The notes under the pieces were generated by a model that worked only from the letters and a program-made list of their open reading frames with translations, was not told the DNA's origin and ran no database searches. DNA of 64,000 nucleotides from Pseudomonas rhizosphaerae (GTDB lineage Bacteria; Pseudomonadota; Gammaproteobacteria; Pseudomonadales; Pseudomonadaceae): NCBI RefSeq assembly GCF_000761155.1, contig NZ_CP009533.1, forward strand, positions 1,736,001 to 1,800,000, given 5' to 3'. Positions 1-8,348 of this stretch are shown here, in pieces; the first letter of the stretch is position 1; every line of letters starts with the position of its first letter. The position numbers and the translations under genes were made by a program.

Positions 1-281
1 TTGGTCTGGCCGTCGGTCTTGCCGAATACATAGGCTACGCCGGGCGAGACGATACGAATGTCGGCTATCGCGTTGTCGGCGATGAACACCGATTCCACGG
101 GTGCAGCGAAGCGCAGGATGCGCCCTTCGCCAACGCTCAACTGGACCGTAGTGCTGTCTGCCGGATCAAAGGTCATGCCCTGGGCCTGGCCCGCCAGCAC
201 AAGCGCCAGGCATGCGCCGGCACGCATAACCGGTCTCAGCAGGCGGCTCAGCCTCCCCGCAGGCGCGAAATGCAGGCTCAT
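1..281 (-). CDS. Type III secretion secretin (SctC), N-terminal part only; runs off the left edge
   Basis: This is the start of an exported protein, about 93 codons visible. The ATG is at 281 and overlaps the sctV stop by four bases (ATGA), so the two are probably translationally coupled. Residues 1-35 look like a signal peptide: basic start, then a hydrophobic run ending in GQAQG. After it comes a fold typical of the pilus-formation N-terminal domain (T2SS-T3SS_pil_N) found at the front of Tad/CpaC-type secretins: a glycine-rich beta turn (VGEGRIL), a PV.SVF(I/V)AD strand, an ADIRIVSPG strand and a GKTDGQT turn. The position behind sctV points to the outer-membrane ring of the injectisome. 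The secretin pore domain lies outside the window, so the family call rests on the N-domain and the context. Confidence 0.6.
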   Translation of the reverse strand, partial: MSLHFAPAGRLSRLLRPVMRAGACLALVLAGQAQGMTFDPADSTTVQLSVGEGRILRFAAPVESVFIADNAIADIRIVSPGVAYVFGKTDGQT

Positions 282-2413
282 GCCGTGACTCCTGCATCGG
301 GAGCGGCCAGTGCTGGAGCAGGGTTGCCGGGCAGGGCGATGGATCGCAATGTGTGCAAGGTGAACTCTCGGGTCAGGTCTTGATAGGACAGCACGGGGAC
401 TTCCAGGTCGTGACGAACCAGCCATTGGCGCAGATAGCGGCGCAGGTCGGCCGATACCATCAATACCACCTGAAAATCGTCGGCCGTGCGGGTGAAGGCC
501 TGGCGCAACTGCTCCAGCAGACTGTTTCCCAGCACTTCCGGCAGGCTCGCGCCGCGGCCCGATTCGGTTCGGCGCAAGGCCTGGCGGATCGCGTCTTCGG
601 CAGGCCGGGCCAATACGAAGGCGGCGATGACCCGGTGCTCGTCGGCATAGCGGTGACAGATCTGGCGTGACAACGCACTGCGTGCGTGCTCGCTGAGGAC
701 ATGCAGCTCGAGGTCGCGCGGCCCCCATTCCACCAACGCCTCGAGCAGGCCACGCAGGTTGCGCACCGCTATGCCCTCGTCGAGCAGGCGCCGGAGGATG
801 TCGGCCAGGCGCTGCAGCGACGTGTGCCGCAGTGTTTCGCGCACCAGCTCCGGGTAGTCGGCTTCGATCCGGTCGAGCAGGCGACGGGTTTCCTGGATGC
901 CGATGAAGTCTGCGGCGTAGCGGGTCAGCACGGTCTGCAGATGGGTCCCCAGCGCCAGCTCCAAGCCGTGAAAGCCGATGCCAGCCTGTTCCAGCGCCTC
1001 GCGATGGATATTATCGACCCACAGGGTTTCGCTGCGCCCGACCAGGGCCATGCCATGCTGTGGCTCCACGTCCAGCAATTGCAGGTGCATCGGGTCATCG
1101 CGCACCCACAGATGGGTAGCAGGCAACGGACCTGCGCTGATGGGAACGCCTTCGAGCAGGATCGCGAACTGGTCGGCCGCCATGCCGGTGTCGATTCGAG
1201 TGCCCACCTCGGGCAACTCGATACCCAGCTTGTGCATCACCGCCTGGCGGGCGTCCTCGGCGTGCGCGCGCAGTTCGTCCAGCGTGAGGTGCTGGGCCAG
1301 AGCCTGGCCGACGCGCAACATGATTCGGCGCTCCGGCTCCATCGGCGCCGGCAGGCTTTCATGGTGGGCAGCGGCAGCCGCTGCGTCCGGTGGTTGCATG
1401 GTCGTGGTAGGCAGGGCTTGTGTCAGTGCAGAGCGGGTTTGCCGTCGATGCAAGGCAAACGCTGCCGCACCCAGAATTGCCGAAATGGCCACGAACACGG
1501 CTGCGGGAAAACCGGGAATCAACGCTACGGCCAACAAAATCACGGCGGTCAGGGTCAACGCGCGCTGGTTCGAGCCCAGCTGACCCATGATCTCGCTGCC
1601 CAGATCCTGGTCGTCATCGCTGGCAACCCGCGTCACCACGATCCCGGCCGCCACTGCGATCAGCAGCGCCGGGATCTGTGCGATCAACCCGTCGCCGACG
1701 GTCAGCAGAGAGTAAGTGTGGCTGGCTTCGCTGAACGAAAGGCCGCGCTTGGCCATGCCGATCGCCATGCCGCCGAGCAGGTTGACGAACAGGATCACTA
1801 GGCTTGCGATCGCATCGCCTTTGACGAACTTCATCGCCCCGTCCATCGCCCCGTACATCTGGCTCTCGCGTTCCAGCAGGGCGCGGCGCTGCTTGGCCTG
1901 TGCCGGTTCTATGTCGCCATTGCGCAGGTCGTTGTCGATACTCATCTGCTTGCCGGGCATGGCGTCCAGGGTGAAGCGCGCCGCCACTTCGGCGACCCGT
2001 TCGGCGCCCTTGGTGATCACCAGGAACTGGGCCACGGTGATGATCAGAAACACCACCAGGCCGATCACCACCTCCCCGGCAATCACGAACTCGCCGAACG
2101 CGGCGACGATTTCACCCGCATCGCCCTGCAGCAGTATCAAGCGCGTGGTGGTGATCGACAGCGAAAGGCGCAGCAGGGTACTGAGCAAGATGATCGGCGG
2201 CAGTGCGGAGAAATCCACCGAACGCGACACATAGAATGCCACCACCAGCACCAGCAGGCTGAAAGCGATGTTCACCGCAATCAGCGCATCGACCATGACC
2301 GTGGGCAGGGGAATGATCATCATCACCACTGCCAGCATCATGAAGGCGGCAATGACCACGTCGCTGCGCTGGGACGCCAGCACCGCCAGGCGGTTGAGAG
2401 GGGCGAGATTCAT
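278..2413 (-). CDS. sctV: Type III secretion export-gate protein SctV (FHIPEP family)
   Basis: SctV forms the nonameric inner-membrane export gate of the injectisome and receives chaperone-substrate complexes. From the ATG at 2413 the protein has 711 residues, usual for the family. The first 300 or so residues carry about seven or eight membrane segments. The FHIPEP signature RFTLDAMPGKQMSID sits near residue 150, between membrane helices. The last 350 residues form the soluble ring domain. An open frame extends further upstream, but this ATG has an AAGGA site about nine bases ahead and overlaps the upstream stop in an ATGA arrangement. The context (sctD, sctX/Y-like and secretin) favours a virulence-type SctV over flagellar FlhA. 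Confidence 0.93.
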   Translation of the reverse strand: MNLAPLNRLAVLASQRSDVVIAAFMMLAVVMMIIPLPTVMVDALIAVNIAFSLLVLVVAFYVSRSVDFSALPPIILLSTLLRLSLSITTTRLILLQGDAGEIVAAFGEFVIAGEVVIGLVVFLIITVAQFLVITKGAERVAEVAARFTLDAMPGKQMSIDNDLRNGDIEPAQAKQRRALLERESQMYGAMDGAMKFVKGDAIASLVILFVNLLGGMAIGMAKRGLSFSEASHTYSLLTVGDGLIAQIPALLIAVAAGIVVTRVASDDDQDLGSEIMGQLGSNQRALTLTAVILLAVALIPGFPAAVFVAISAILGAAAFALHRRQTRSALTQALPTTTMQPPDAAAAAAHHESLPAPMEPERRIMLRVGQALAQHLTLDELRAHAEDARQAVMHKLGIELPEVGTRIDTGMAADQFAILLEGVPISAGPLPATHLWVRDDPMHLQLLDVEPQHGMALVGRSETLWVDNIHREALEQAGIGFHGLELALGTHLQTVLTRYAADFIGIQETRRLLDRIEADYPELVRETLRHTSLQRLADILRRLLDEGIAVRNLRGLLEALVEWGPRDLELHVLSEHARSALSRQICHRYADEHRVIAAFVLARPAEDAIRQALRRTESGRGASLPEVLGNSLLEQLRQAFTRTADDFQVVLMVSADLRRYLRQWLVRHDLEVPVLSYQDLTREFTLHTLRSIALPGNPAPALAAPDAGVTA

Positions 2414-2802
2414 CGGTTCGAATTCCTTGGCGGCGTAGGCCCCAGCAGATGATGGGAAAAACACTCGCGTGCGCTGGCATGATCGCCGCTGACCCACAGT
2501 GCGCGACTGCGCAACAGTGAATGACACGGGTGATCACCTTCCAGGCCGATCAGGTAGTCGAGTGCGTTGAGTGCCCGGCGTCCGTCGCCCGACTGGGTGA
2601 ACAGGCCGATCAGGCTGCGCAGGATATGAATGTCGTCAGGGCAGATTCGGTAGGCCATGAGCAGGTAGGTCAGCCCGCGTCGTTCTTGCCCACTGCGTGC
2701 ATACGACTGTCCCCGGCTGTGCAGCCACTGGGCGCAGTCACGGGGTAGCTGCGCCGCCCGCGTCTGGTCGGCGTCGCCTGGCAGATCGCGTTCAGGCGTC
2801 AT
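2410..2802 (-). CDS. sctY: SctY-like TPR protein of the type III secretion operon
   Basis: This is a cytosolic protein of 130 residues. Residues 30-110 read as tandem helix pairs of TPR type (GQ.YARSG.ERRGLTYLLMAYRICPDD, then IGLFTQSGDGRRALNALDYLIGLEG). YscY of Yersinia is a small TPR-like chaperone of about 114 residues; it binds YscX and the SctV cytosolic ring and is encoded between yscX and yscV. The same order occurs here, so I call it SctY from position, size and fold type. The start at 2802 overlaps the upstream gene, and the stop overlaps the sctV start by four bases. Sequence identity to YscY was not measured; another TPR-type secretion chaperone is possible. Confidence 0.55.
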   Translation of the reverse strand: MTPERDLPGDADQTRAAQLPRDCAQWLHSRGQSYARSGQERRGLTYLLMAYRICPDDIHILRSLIGLFTQSGDGRRALNALDYLIGLEGDHPCHSLLRSRALWVSGDHASARECFSHHLLGPTPPRNSNR

Positions 2803-3169
2803 GGTCGACGCCGGCTTCCAGATGCTGCTCGATGTCGCGCTGCAGTTGCAGTTCTTCGTGCAGCAAGGCCAACGCGACCGCCTCGGTCTCTGCATCGGCA
2901 CCCAGGCGCGGCACGATCACCTCGATCAGGTGCTGGAGGATCTGCGCGGTGCGGTGCGGGCTGAATATCGTCGGGTCCTGAATTTGCACCTGGGTCAGTT
3001 GCTCGAGCCGTCCGCGCAGCGATCTACCGACCTCGGCGCGGCGGTTGCGGAAGTGTTTCTCGAAGGCCTCGCGGGTGGCCGCCGCGGCCCCGGCGGCGGC
3101 GGGTTGCACAGGCTCGCTGCGCAGGCTGCCGGCTGCGGGCTCGGGCCCCTTGCGTGCTTCGACCTTCAT
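2792..3169 (-). CDS. sctX: SctX-like small type III secretion protein
   Basis: The product has 125 residues. The first 30 are rich in Ala, Pro and Gly, as expected for a disordered N-terminus. Residues 32-115 are predicted helical, ending in a heptad-like Leu/Glu-rich stretch (LLHEELQLQRDIEQHLEA). YscX of Yersinia has about 122 residues, a flexible N-terminus and a helical C-terminus that binds YscY, and it lies directly upstream of yscY-yscV. Size, shape and order match. A GGAG site sits about eight bases before the ATG, and the 3' end overlaps the next gene by 11 bases. The call rests mainly on gene order. Confidence 0.5.
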   Translation of the reverse strand: MKVEARKGPEPAAGSLRSEPVQPAAAGAAAATREAFEKHFRNRRAEVGRSLRGRLEQLTQVQIQDPTIFSPHRTAQILQHLIEVIVPRLGADAETEAVALALLHEELQLQRDIEQHLEAGVDHDA

Positions 3170-3197
3170 GCCGGTCGCTCCAGCGTCACAGGCCCGT

Positions 3198-4097
3198 TCA
3201 CAGGGTCAGCTCGAATTCCTTGCCCTGACGGGCGAGGATCAGCCGATCGTGTTCGATACGGTGCAGGAACCAGCCATCGGCCAGGGCTGCACCGGGATAG
3301 AGACGTTCGCCGCGTTCACCGACGACATAGGGCTGCGGGCCCAGCCAGACCGCCTGGAAATGCACCCGTGGCGGGACCAGCGGCGCCGGCTGGACATCGT
3401 TGCGCAGCACGGGCGTATTGCCCCAGGTTCGGTCATACCAGTTCTGTACCTCGATCCAGCGGGTGCGTTGGTCGCTGTCGACCAGGCCGCTGACTCGCAG
3501 CGTGTCGCCTTGAGTATCGATGGACAGGGGTTGCAGGCCAGCCTGATCCAGGCGATCACGCAAGGCAGCCAATGCTTCTGGCTGCGTTGCGGCGACGGCG
3601 CGCGGCGTGGAGGCACCCGGTGGAGCGCTGGCAGCGACAGCTGCCGGAGCAGCGTCGGGGCCAAGCCACCAAAGACAAGCTACGCCGATCGACAAACCCG
3701 CCACGGCGAGCATGGCCCAACGGGTAATTGCCGTTTGATGGGTCGTTTCGGCACCGGCCGGATGCGCCAGGCGCAGAGAAGTCTCGCCGATGCTCATATG
3801 CACCGGCAGCGTGCAGCGGTAGCCGTGGCCTTGACTCACCCGTACGGCCCCGACCATGACATCGCCACCGGTGGCCTCTATCGCGAGGAAGCGCCGGTGC
3901 ACGTGGATTGTCAGGTGGGCTGGACGAATCTGGGGGTCGCGCAGGACGATGTCGCAGTCTTCGTGTGCGCCAATGCGACACAGGCCGCTTTCAAGCGCAA
4001 CGACCGCACCGGCATGCAGGCCGCTCAGCACGTTGAGCTCGGGAAGAAGGGGACGGGCAACCAGTGGTAGAGCGCGGTGTGCAGCAGTCACAGGCAT
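3198..4097 (-). CDS. sctD: Type III secretion inner-membrane ring protein SctD
   Basis: The 299-residue product has the SctD layout. A cytosolic FHA-like beta domain covers residues 15-110 (LSGLHAG...CRIGAHEDCDIVL then IRPAHLTI). One membrane helix lies at about 128-147 (AMLAVAGLSIGVACLWWLG), followed by a Pro/Ala linker. The periplasmic part starts with a BON-like ring-building domain at about 170-230 (LRDRLDQAGLQPL...LRVSGLVDSDQR). The protein is shorter than Yersinia YscD (about 420), so it probably has fewer periplasmic repeats. It would form the larger inner-membrane ring around the export apparatus. The ATG at 4097 follows a weak GAGTGA site. The gene lies 58 bases after the small leader ORF and 28 bases before the sctX-like gene. 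Confidence 0.8.
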   Translation of the reverse strand: MPVTAAHRALPLVARPLLPELNVLSGLHAGAVVALESGLCRIGAHEDCDIVLRDPQIRPAHLTIHVHRRFLAIEATGGDVMVGAVRVSQGHGYRCTLPVHMSIGETSLRLAHPAGAETTHQTAITRWAMLAVAGLSIGVACLWWLGPDAAPAAVAASAPPGASTPRAVAATQPEALAALRDRLDQAGLQPLSIDTQGDTLRVSGLVDSDQRTRWIEVQNWYDRTWGNTPVLRNDVQPAPLVPPRVHFQAVWLGPQPYVVGERGERLYPGAALADGWFLHRIEHDRLILARQGKEFELTL

Positions 4098-4155
4098 TCA
4101 TCACTCGACGGCGACTAGAACGGGCGGATGGCGCAGGGCGCCACCCGCCAGCGAA

Positions 4156-4320
4156 TCAGTTCTGCGGACGCTGCTTGGCGGCGTCTAGTTCGGACTTCTT
4201 CTCGGTGGTGATCTCAGTCACCTTGGCCGATTTCTCGATGGCCGAGTCGAAGGCGGCAGTCATTTTCTCGATGGCTGCGTCGGCGCTGCTGGTGCTTGCT
4301 GCTGGGGTAGTGGTGCTCAT
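4156..4320 (-). CDS. 54-residue protein opening the type III secretion operon
   Basis: This short frame starts at the ATG at 4320 behind a strong AAGGAGAG site about six bases away and ends at a TGA at 4156-4158. The product begins with a Ser/Thr/Ala-rich stretch. It then has a charged, probably fully helical segment with two similar pieces (DAAIEKMTAAF and DSAIEKSAKV) and ends in KKSELDAAKQ. It has no cysteine or membrane segment. First position in an injectisome operon and helical character would suit a needle-subunit chaperone (SctE/SctG type), a very short needle-like protein, or an early regulator; needle subunits are usually near 80 residues, which argues against that option. I do not recognise a family. 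An inverted repeat CTGCA-CAGA-TGCAG lies at 4365-4378 in the likely promoter. Confidence 0.6.
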   Translation of the reverse strand: MSTTTPAASTSSADAAIEKMTAAFDSAIEKSAKVTEITTEKKSELDAAKQRPQN

Positions 4321-4569
4321 GGTGTCTCTCCTTGTTGAGGGGATGTAGGTCTGTTTCGCTGCTACTGCACAGATGCAGACTGCATGTCACCACAGCCACC
4401 GCGAGGTCAGTCCCGGTGGTTGCAGGGCTACCCTACAGGCAAGGCGGTTAAGGAATTGTGTCAGCGGCGAAATGCGCGGCGTTGGGTTGTAGCCGCAATA
4501 CCTCGGTTGTCGGATAATGACGCGCAGCCTCGCCAGCACGGTCGAGGTCTCGCCACTGAGGATTGTGTG

Positions 4570-5301
4570 ATGGTAAAAGCGCGCCCGCGTCCGGCGGTAA
4601 ATGGAGTCGCTTCGGCCGATCGGGTGCTGACGGTGCTTTCCGCGTTCGCAATAGGCGATACCGCGCTGAGCCTGGTGGAGCTGGTCAATCGCACCGGGCT
4701 GATCAAGAGCACCATCATGCGGCTCATGGTGTCGCTGGAAGACCACGGCTACATCACCCGAATGGCCGACGGGCGCTACCAGCTCGCCAGCGAAGTGATG
4801 CGGCTGAACGCGGTGTATCAGGAGGCCCTGGACCTGGAGCGCCACGTGATGCCCAGGCTGCAGCTGCTGGCCGAACAGACTGGCGAGACAGCCTCGTTCT
4901 ATGTGCGCCATGGCGCCTACCGCATGTGCCAATTCCGGGTGAACTCCGCGCATCGGCTGCGGCTCAACATGCAGCCCGGCGACATGCGTCCAATGGATGA
5001 AGCAGCCGGGGCCCAGGCGCTGCGTGTGCCGGTACAAACCGGTACTGCGCTGGAACAACCCTATTTTTCCAAGGGCGCCACCGATCCCCACGCATCATCC
5101 ATTGCCCTGCCGGTGTATGGCGCGCAGCGCGAGCTGATGGGGGCGTTGGTCATTTCCGGGCCGGCCAGTCGGCTCACCGAAGAGGTCGCCCAGGGCCACT
5201 GGACGCTGCTCTTCGACACCGCCCGCGACCTCATGCGCAGCCTGGGCTTCAAGCCCGTGGACGACAAAGCTGCTGGCGGCGAATCGAACGCCGCCGACTG
5301 A
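4570..5301 (+). CDS. IclR-family transcriptional regulator
   Basis: The 243-residue protein has an N-terminal winged helix at about 15-75 (ADRVLTVLSAFA, then LVELVNRTGLIKSTIMRLMVSLEDHGYI) and a C-terminal IclR effector domain (RHVMPRLQLLAEQTGETASFYVRHG...). The ATG at 4570 was chosen because the family begins shortly before the helix-turn-helix and a GAGG lies eight bases upstream; the longer upstream frame is not typical. It stands divergent to the type III operon and next to a dehydrogenase, an RraA-like enzyme and a TctCBA importer. IclR proteins often control such catabolic sets, so it may sense the imported acid; that is inference. Confidence 0.9.
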   Translation: MVKARPRPAVNGVASADRVLTVLSAFAIGDTALSLVELVNRTGLIKSTIMRLMVSLEDHGYITRMADGRYQLASEVMRLNAVYQEALDLERHVMPRLQLLAEQTGETASFYVRHGAYRMCQFRVNSAHRLRLNMQPGDMRPMDEAAGAQALRVPVQTGTALEQPYFSKGATDPHASSIALPVYGAQRELMGALVISGPASRLTEEVAQGHWTLLFDTARDLMRSLGFKPVDDKAAGGESNAAD

Positions 5302-5344
5302 GCTTCACATCCTGTGCCACTGACGCAGCTGCACGCCCAGGTGG

Positions 5345-6322
5345 TCAACGACCCAACAAATGACGGTTGACCACACAGCGCGGATCCAGCTCGGCACCGC
5401 TCCAGACGGCAAGAATCTGTTGCAGCGCCACCAGGCCCACACGGTCGCGAGCCTCGGCAGTATTGGCGCCCACGTGCGGGGTGGCAACCAGCGTCGGCAG
5501 ATCCCATAGGGTGCTGTCCGCTGGCGGTGGCTCGGGGCTGAACGTATCCAGGCCGGCACCGGCAATCTGTCCTTCGCGCAGTGCCCTGACCAGCGCTTCA
5601 GTGTCCACCAGCTCGCCCCGCGCGGTGTTGATCAGAATGCTGCCCGGACGCATGCGCGCCAGTTGCGCAGTGCCGATCAGATGGTGATTGCTGTCGGTCA
5701 GCGGGCAGTGAAGGCTGACGACATCGCTATCGGCCAACAGCCGCTCCAGGTCTTCCTCACGCTCGACATGGGCGCGCATCGGCAGCTCGCACAGATAGGG
5801 GTCGTAGACCTTGACGCGCATCTGCAGCGGCGCCACCAGGTCCATGAGGATGCTGCCGATGGAGCCCAGGCCGACCAGACCCAGGGTCTTGCCGAATAAT
5901 TCGATGCCATTGGCCGACGACTTGTCCCAATGACCTTGGCGCATGCGTGCGTCCAGCCATGCGGTCTGGCGTGCCACGCTGAACAGCAGGGCAAAGGCGT
6001 GCTCGGCCACCGACTGCGCGTTGGCGCCCACCGCGATGGTCACCGGAATGCCGAGGTCTGCGGCGGCCTGGATGTCGATGGTGTTGTAGCCCACCCCATG
6101 CTTGGCAATGATTTTCAGCGCATATGAGGCGTCGATCATTGCGCGGGTCAATTGACCTTGGCGAACGATGATCGCGTCAGGTTGCTCCGCCCGGATAACG
6201 GCGAGCAGTTCCTGCTCGGGCAGATAAGGCGTGGTGGGGATGACTCTCACGCCATGTGCGGCAGCGAGATGCATGGCTTCGGGAGCGAGCTGGGGACCTG
6301 TCAGCAGGACGGTGTGGGACAT
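5345..6322 (-). CDS. D-isomer specific 2-hydroxyacid dehydrogenase (NAD-dependent)
   Basis: The 325-residue product has the two-lobed 2-hydroxyacid dehydrogenase fold. The nucleotide-binding loop GLVGLGSIGS is near residue 150. The catalytic Arg is in NTARGELVD (about 235), the catalytic Glu in FSPEPPP (about 265) and the His in TPHVGANT (about 285). Related enzymes include SerA and hydroxypyruvate/glyoxylate reductases; the exact substrate cannot be read. The ATG at 6322 is preceded by AAGG at eight bases; the frame is open further upstream, but that part does not look like family sequence. It faces away from the rraA-like gene across a 220-base intergenic region and probably oxidises or reduces an intermediate of the same pathway. 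Confidence 0.88.
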   Translation of the reverse strand: MSHTVLLTGPQLAPEAMHLAAAHGVRVIPTTPYLPEQELLAVIRAEQPDAIIVRQGQLTRAMIDASYALKIIAKHGVGYNTIDIQAAADLGIPVTIAVGANAQSVAEHAFALLFSVARQTAWLDARMRQGHWDKSSANGIELFGKTLGLVGLGSIGSILMDLVAPLQMRVKVYDPYLCELPMRAHVEREEDLERLLADSDVVSLHCPLTDSNHHLIGTAQLARMRPGSILINTARGELVDTEALVRALREGQIAGAGLDTFSPEPPPADSTLWDLPTLVATPHVGANTAEARDRVGLVALQQILAVWSGAELDPRCVVNRHLLGR

Positions 6323-6542
6323 CGTGAGTACCTTGTTCTTATTGGAAGCTTGCGGGGAGGAGTCTGCCAATGCTCGGACATGACCCAGAAAAGAATCTAG
6401 CATAATGAAATGACGTTGCAATAAATGACTCTAGAAAATCTTCTGCTCACGATCTGTCGCGATAAAAGACGGTTGCATCGGTTTAAATGAAATGCAATTC
6501 TAAAAAAACGACATCGAATAACATCAAGTAGAGGTATGTCAC

Positions 6543-7226
6543 ATGAGCATCGGCTTTCAGGTCCTGCAGCGCCCGCGCAAGGTCGACCCGCAATGGGTCG
6601 AGCGCTATCGTGAACTCCCCGTCGCCAATGTGAGCGATTCCATGAACCGCATGACCGCCGCCGGCACGCGTCTACGGCCCATGCACCGGCAAGGCGTGCT
6701 GGCCGGACCGGCATTGACCGTCAAGGCGCGGCCTGGCGATAACCTCATGCTGCATTACGCGCTGGATATCGCCGAGCCGGGCGATGTGATCGTGGTCGAC
6801 GCGGGCGGCGATCTGACCAATGCGCTGATCGGAGAAATGATGGTGGCCTACGCCGTCAAGCGGGGCGTGGCAGGAATCGTCATCAATGGTGCCATTCGTG
6901 ACGCGGCCAACATCGGTGCGGGCGACTTTCCACTGTTCGCTGCAGGCGTTTCCCATCGTGGCCCCTACAAAGATGGCCCCGGCGAGGTCAACGTGCCGAT
7001 CGCCATCGACGGCATGGTGGTCGAACCCGGTGATTTGATGATCGGCGATGAAGACGGTTTGCTGTGCGTGCCCTTCGACCATGTCGAACAGGTGCATGCA
7101 CGTGCCGCTGCCAAGTACGCCGCCGAGCACAAGCAAATGGAGCAGATCGCCCAGGGCAGCAACGATCGTTCTTGGGTGATCGCTGCCCTCAAAACCAAGG
7201 GTTGCGCGCTGCTAGGCGAGGCTTGA
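6543..7226 (+). CDS. RraA-like aldolase/decarboxylase (HMG/CHA aldolase family)
   Basis: The 227-residue protein belongs to the RraA-like superfamily, which includes 4-hydroxy-4-methyl-2-oxoglutarate (HMG) and 4-carboxy-4-hydroxy-2-oxoadipate (CHA) aldolases and oxaloacetate decarboxylases. Visible signatures are AGPALTVKARPGDN, DVIVVDAGGDLTNALIGEMM and GIVINGAIRDAANI; the Arg-Asp pair in the last supplies the substrate and divalent-metal ligands in the aldolases. It is longer than E. coli RraA (161), as the aldolase branch is. An AGAGGT site lies just upstream. The neighbours are a 2-hydroxyacid dehydrogenase and a TctCBA importer, so cleavage or decarboxylation of a hydroxylated di- or tricarboxylate is likely. 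Confidence 0.85.
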   Translation: MSIGFQVLQRPRKVDPQWVERYRELPVANVSDSMNRMTAAGTRLRPMHRQGVLAGPALTVKARPGDNLMLHYALDIAEPGDVIVVDAGGDLTNALIGEMMVAYAVKRGVAGIVINGAIRDAANIGAGDFPLFAAGVSHRGPYKDGPGEVNVPIAIDGMVVEPGDLMIGDEDGLLCVPFDHVEQVHARAAAKYAAEHKQMEQIAQGSNDRSWVIAALKTKGCALLGEA

Positions 7227-7394
7227 TTGAGCGTCTTCGCTAAAAAGCGAGCCGGCAGACCCGCTGACAGAAATGGCTTTTAAAATGCCGTTCTATTCTG
7301 CTAGATTCGATGCATTGTTCCTTGACACGAGAATCCTGCCGCCAAGCCCCAACCCGTTTGTTGCCTCCAATAAAAACAACAGAGGAACACATTG

Positions 7395-8348
7395 ATGAAA
7401 CGCCACAGCACCTGTTTGTCCGCAGCGTTCCTGGCCCTTGCCATGAGCTCGCTGAACGCCCACGCCGCCTGGCCGGAAGACCGTCCCATCGAATTTCTCG
7501 TCGCCTACGCGCCGGGTGGCAGTACCGACGTGATGGCGCGCACCATGCAGCCGTACCTGGAAAAACGTCTTGGGGCCAAAGTGGTCATCGTCAACCGCCC
7601 CGGTGCTGCGGGTGAAATCGCCTACACGGCATTGAGCAAGGCTCGGCCCGACGGCTACACCTTCGCGTTCATCAACACACCTGGCTTCCTCAGCACCCGA
7701 GTGCAGCGCAAGGTCGGCTATGCGGCCGACTCCATTCGTCCTGTAGCTCGCATCGTCGATGACCCCACCGTGCTGGCCGTGCCGAACGACTCACCCTATA
7801 AAACCCTCAACGATTTCATACAGGCTGCCAAGGCCGCTCCAGGCAAGTTGTCGGTGGGCACCTCGGGCGTGGGCACCGACGATCACTTGATGATGGTGCA
7901 ACTGGACCAACTGGCGGGTATCGAGCTGACCCACGTTCCCTTCGGGGGCGCATCCGAGTCGAGCACTGCCTTGATGGGAGGTCACATCAGCGCGGCCGGA
8001 CAGAACATCAGCGAACTGAGCGATGACAGCAAGTATCGGGTGTTGGCACAGTTCTCCGCCGAACGCATGCCCCAGGAACCGGACCTGCCTACGGCCAAAG
8101 AGCAAGGCGTCGACCTGGTGATGACCTCCGAGCGCGGCATTGCGGCACCGGCCAAGGTCCCGGTCGAGATCGCTGCACGCATGTCCGTGGCTGTGAAGGA
8201 GGTGCTCGAGGATCCGGCTTTTCTCAAGCAGGCCAAGGACCTGTCCTTGCCCATCGCCTACCTGTCCGGTGAGGACTGGGCTGCCCAGATGCCGGCGCAG
8301 ACGGAGCGCTTCCAGCAGCTCTGGAGCGCGTCGCCATGGGTGAAATGA
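7395..8348 (+). CDS. tctC: Tripartite tricarboxylate transporter substrate-binding protein (TctC/BugT family)
   Basis: This is a periplasmic binding protein of 317 residues. Residues 1-24 are a signal peptide ending in NAHA. The mature part has the Bug/TctC fingerprint: RPIEFLVAYAPGGSTDVMAR near the start, VVNRPGAAGEIAY-type loop at about 70-80, and HVPFGGASESSTALMGGHI at about 180-200. The ATG at 7395 is preferred over the TTG one codon earlier; AGAGGA lies upstream. The gene leads a tctC-tctB-tctA operon in which tctB overlaps by four bases. The ligand should be a carboxylic acid, probably the substrate handled by the neighbouring enzymes. Confidence 0.92.
   Translation: MKRHSTCLSAAFLALAMSSLNAHAAWPEDRPIEFLVAYAPGGSTDVMARTMQPYLEKRLGAKVVIVNRPGAAGEIAYTALSKARPDGYTFAFINTPGFLSTRVQRKVGYAADSIRPVARIVDDPTVLAVPNDSPYKTLNDFIQAAKAAPGKLSVGTSGVGTDDHLMMVQLDQLAGIELTHVPFGGASESSTALMGGHISAAGQNISELSDDSKYRVLAQFSAERMPQEPDLPTAKEQGVDLVMTSERGIAAPAKVPVEIAARMSVAVKEVLEDPAFLKQAKDLSLPIAYLSGEDWAAQMPAQTERFQQLWSASPWVK

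Noticed and set aside
686..1801. Long open frame on the plus strand opposite sctV (371 codons).
   Set aside because: It is the mirror of a highly conserved export-gate gene in GC-rich DNA; the product has no recognisable domain and there is no ribosome site.
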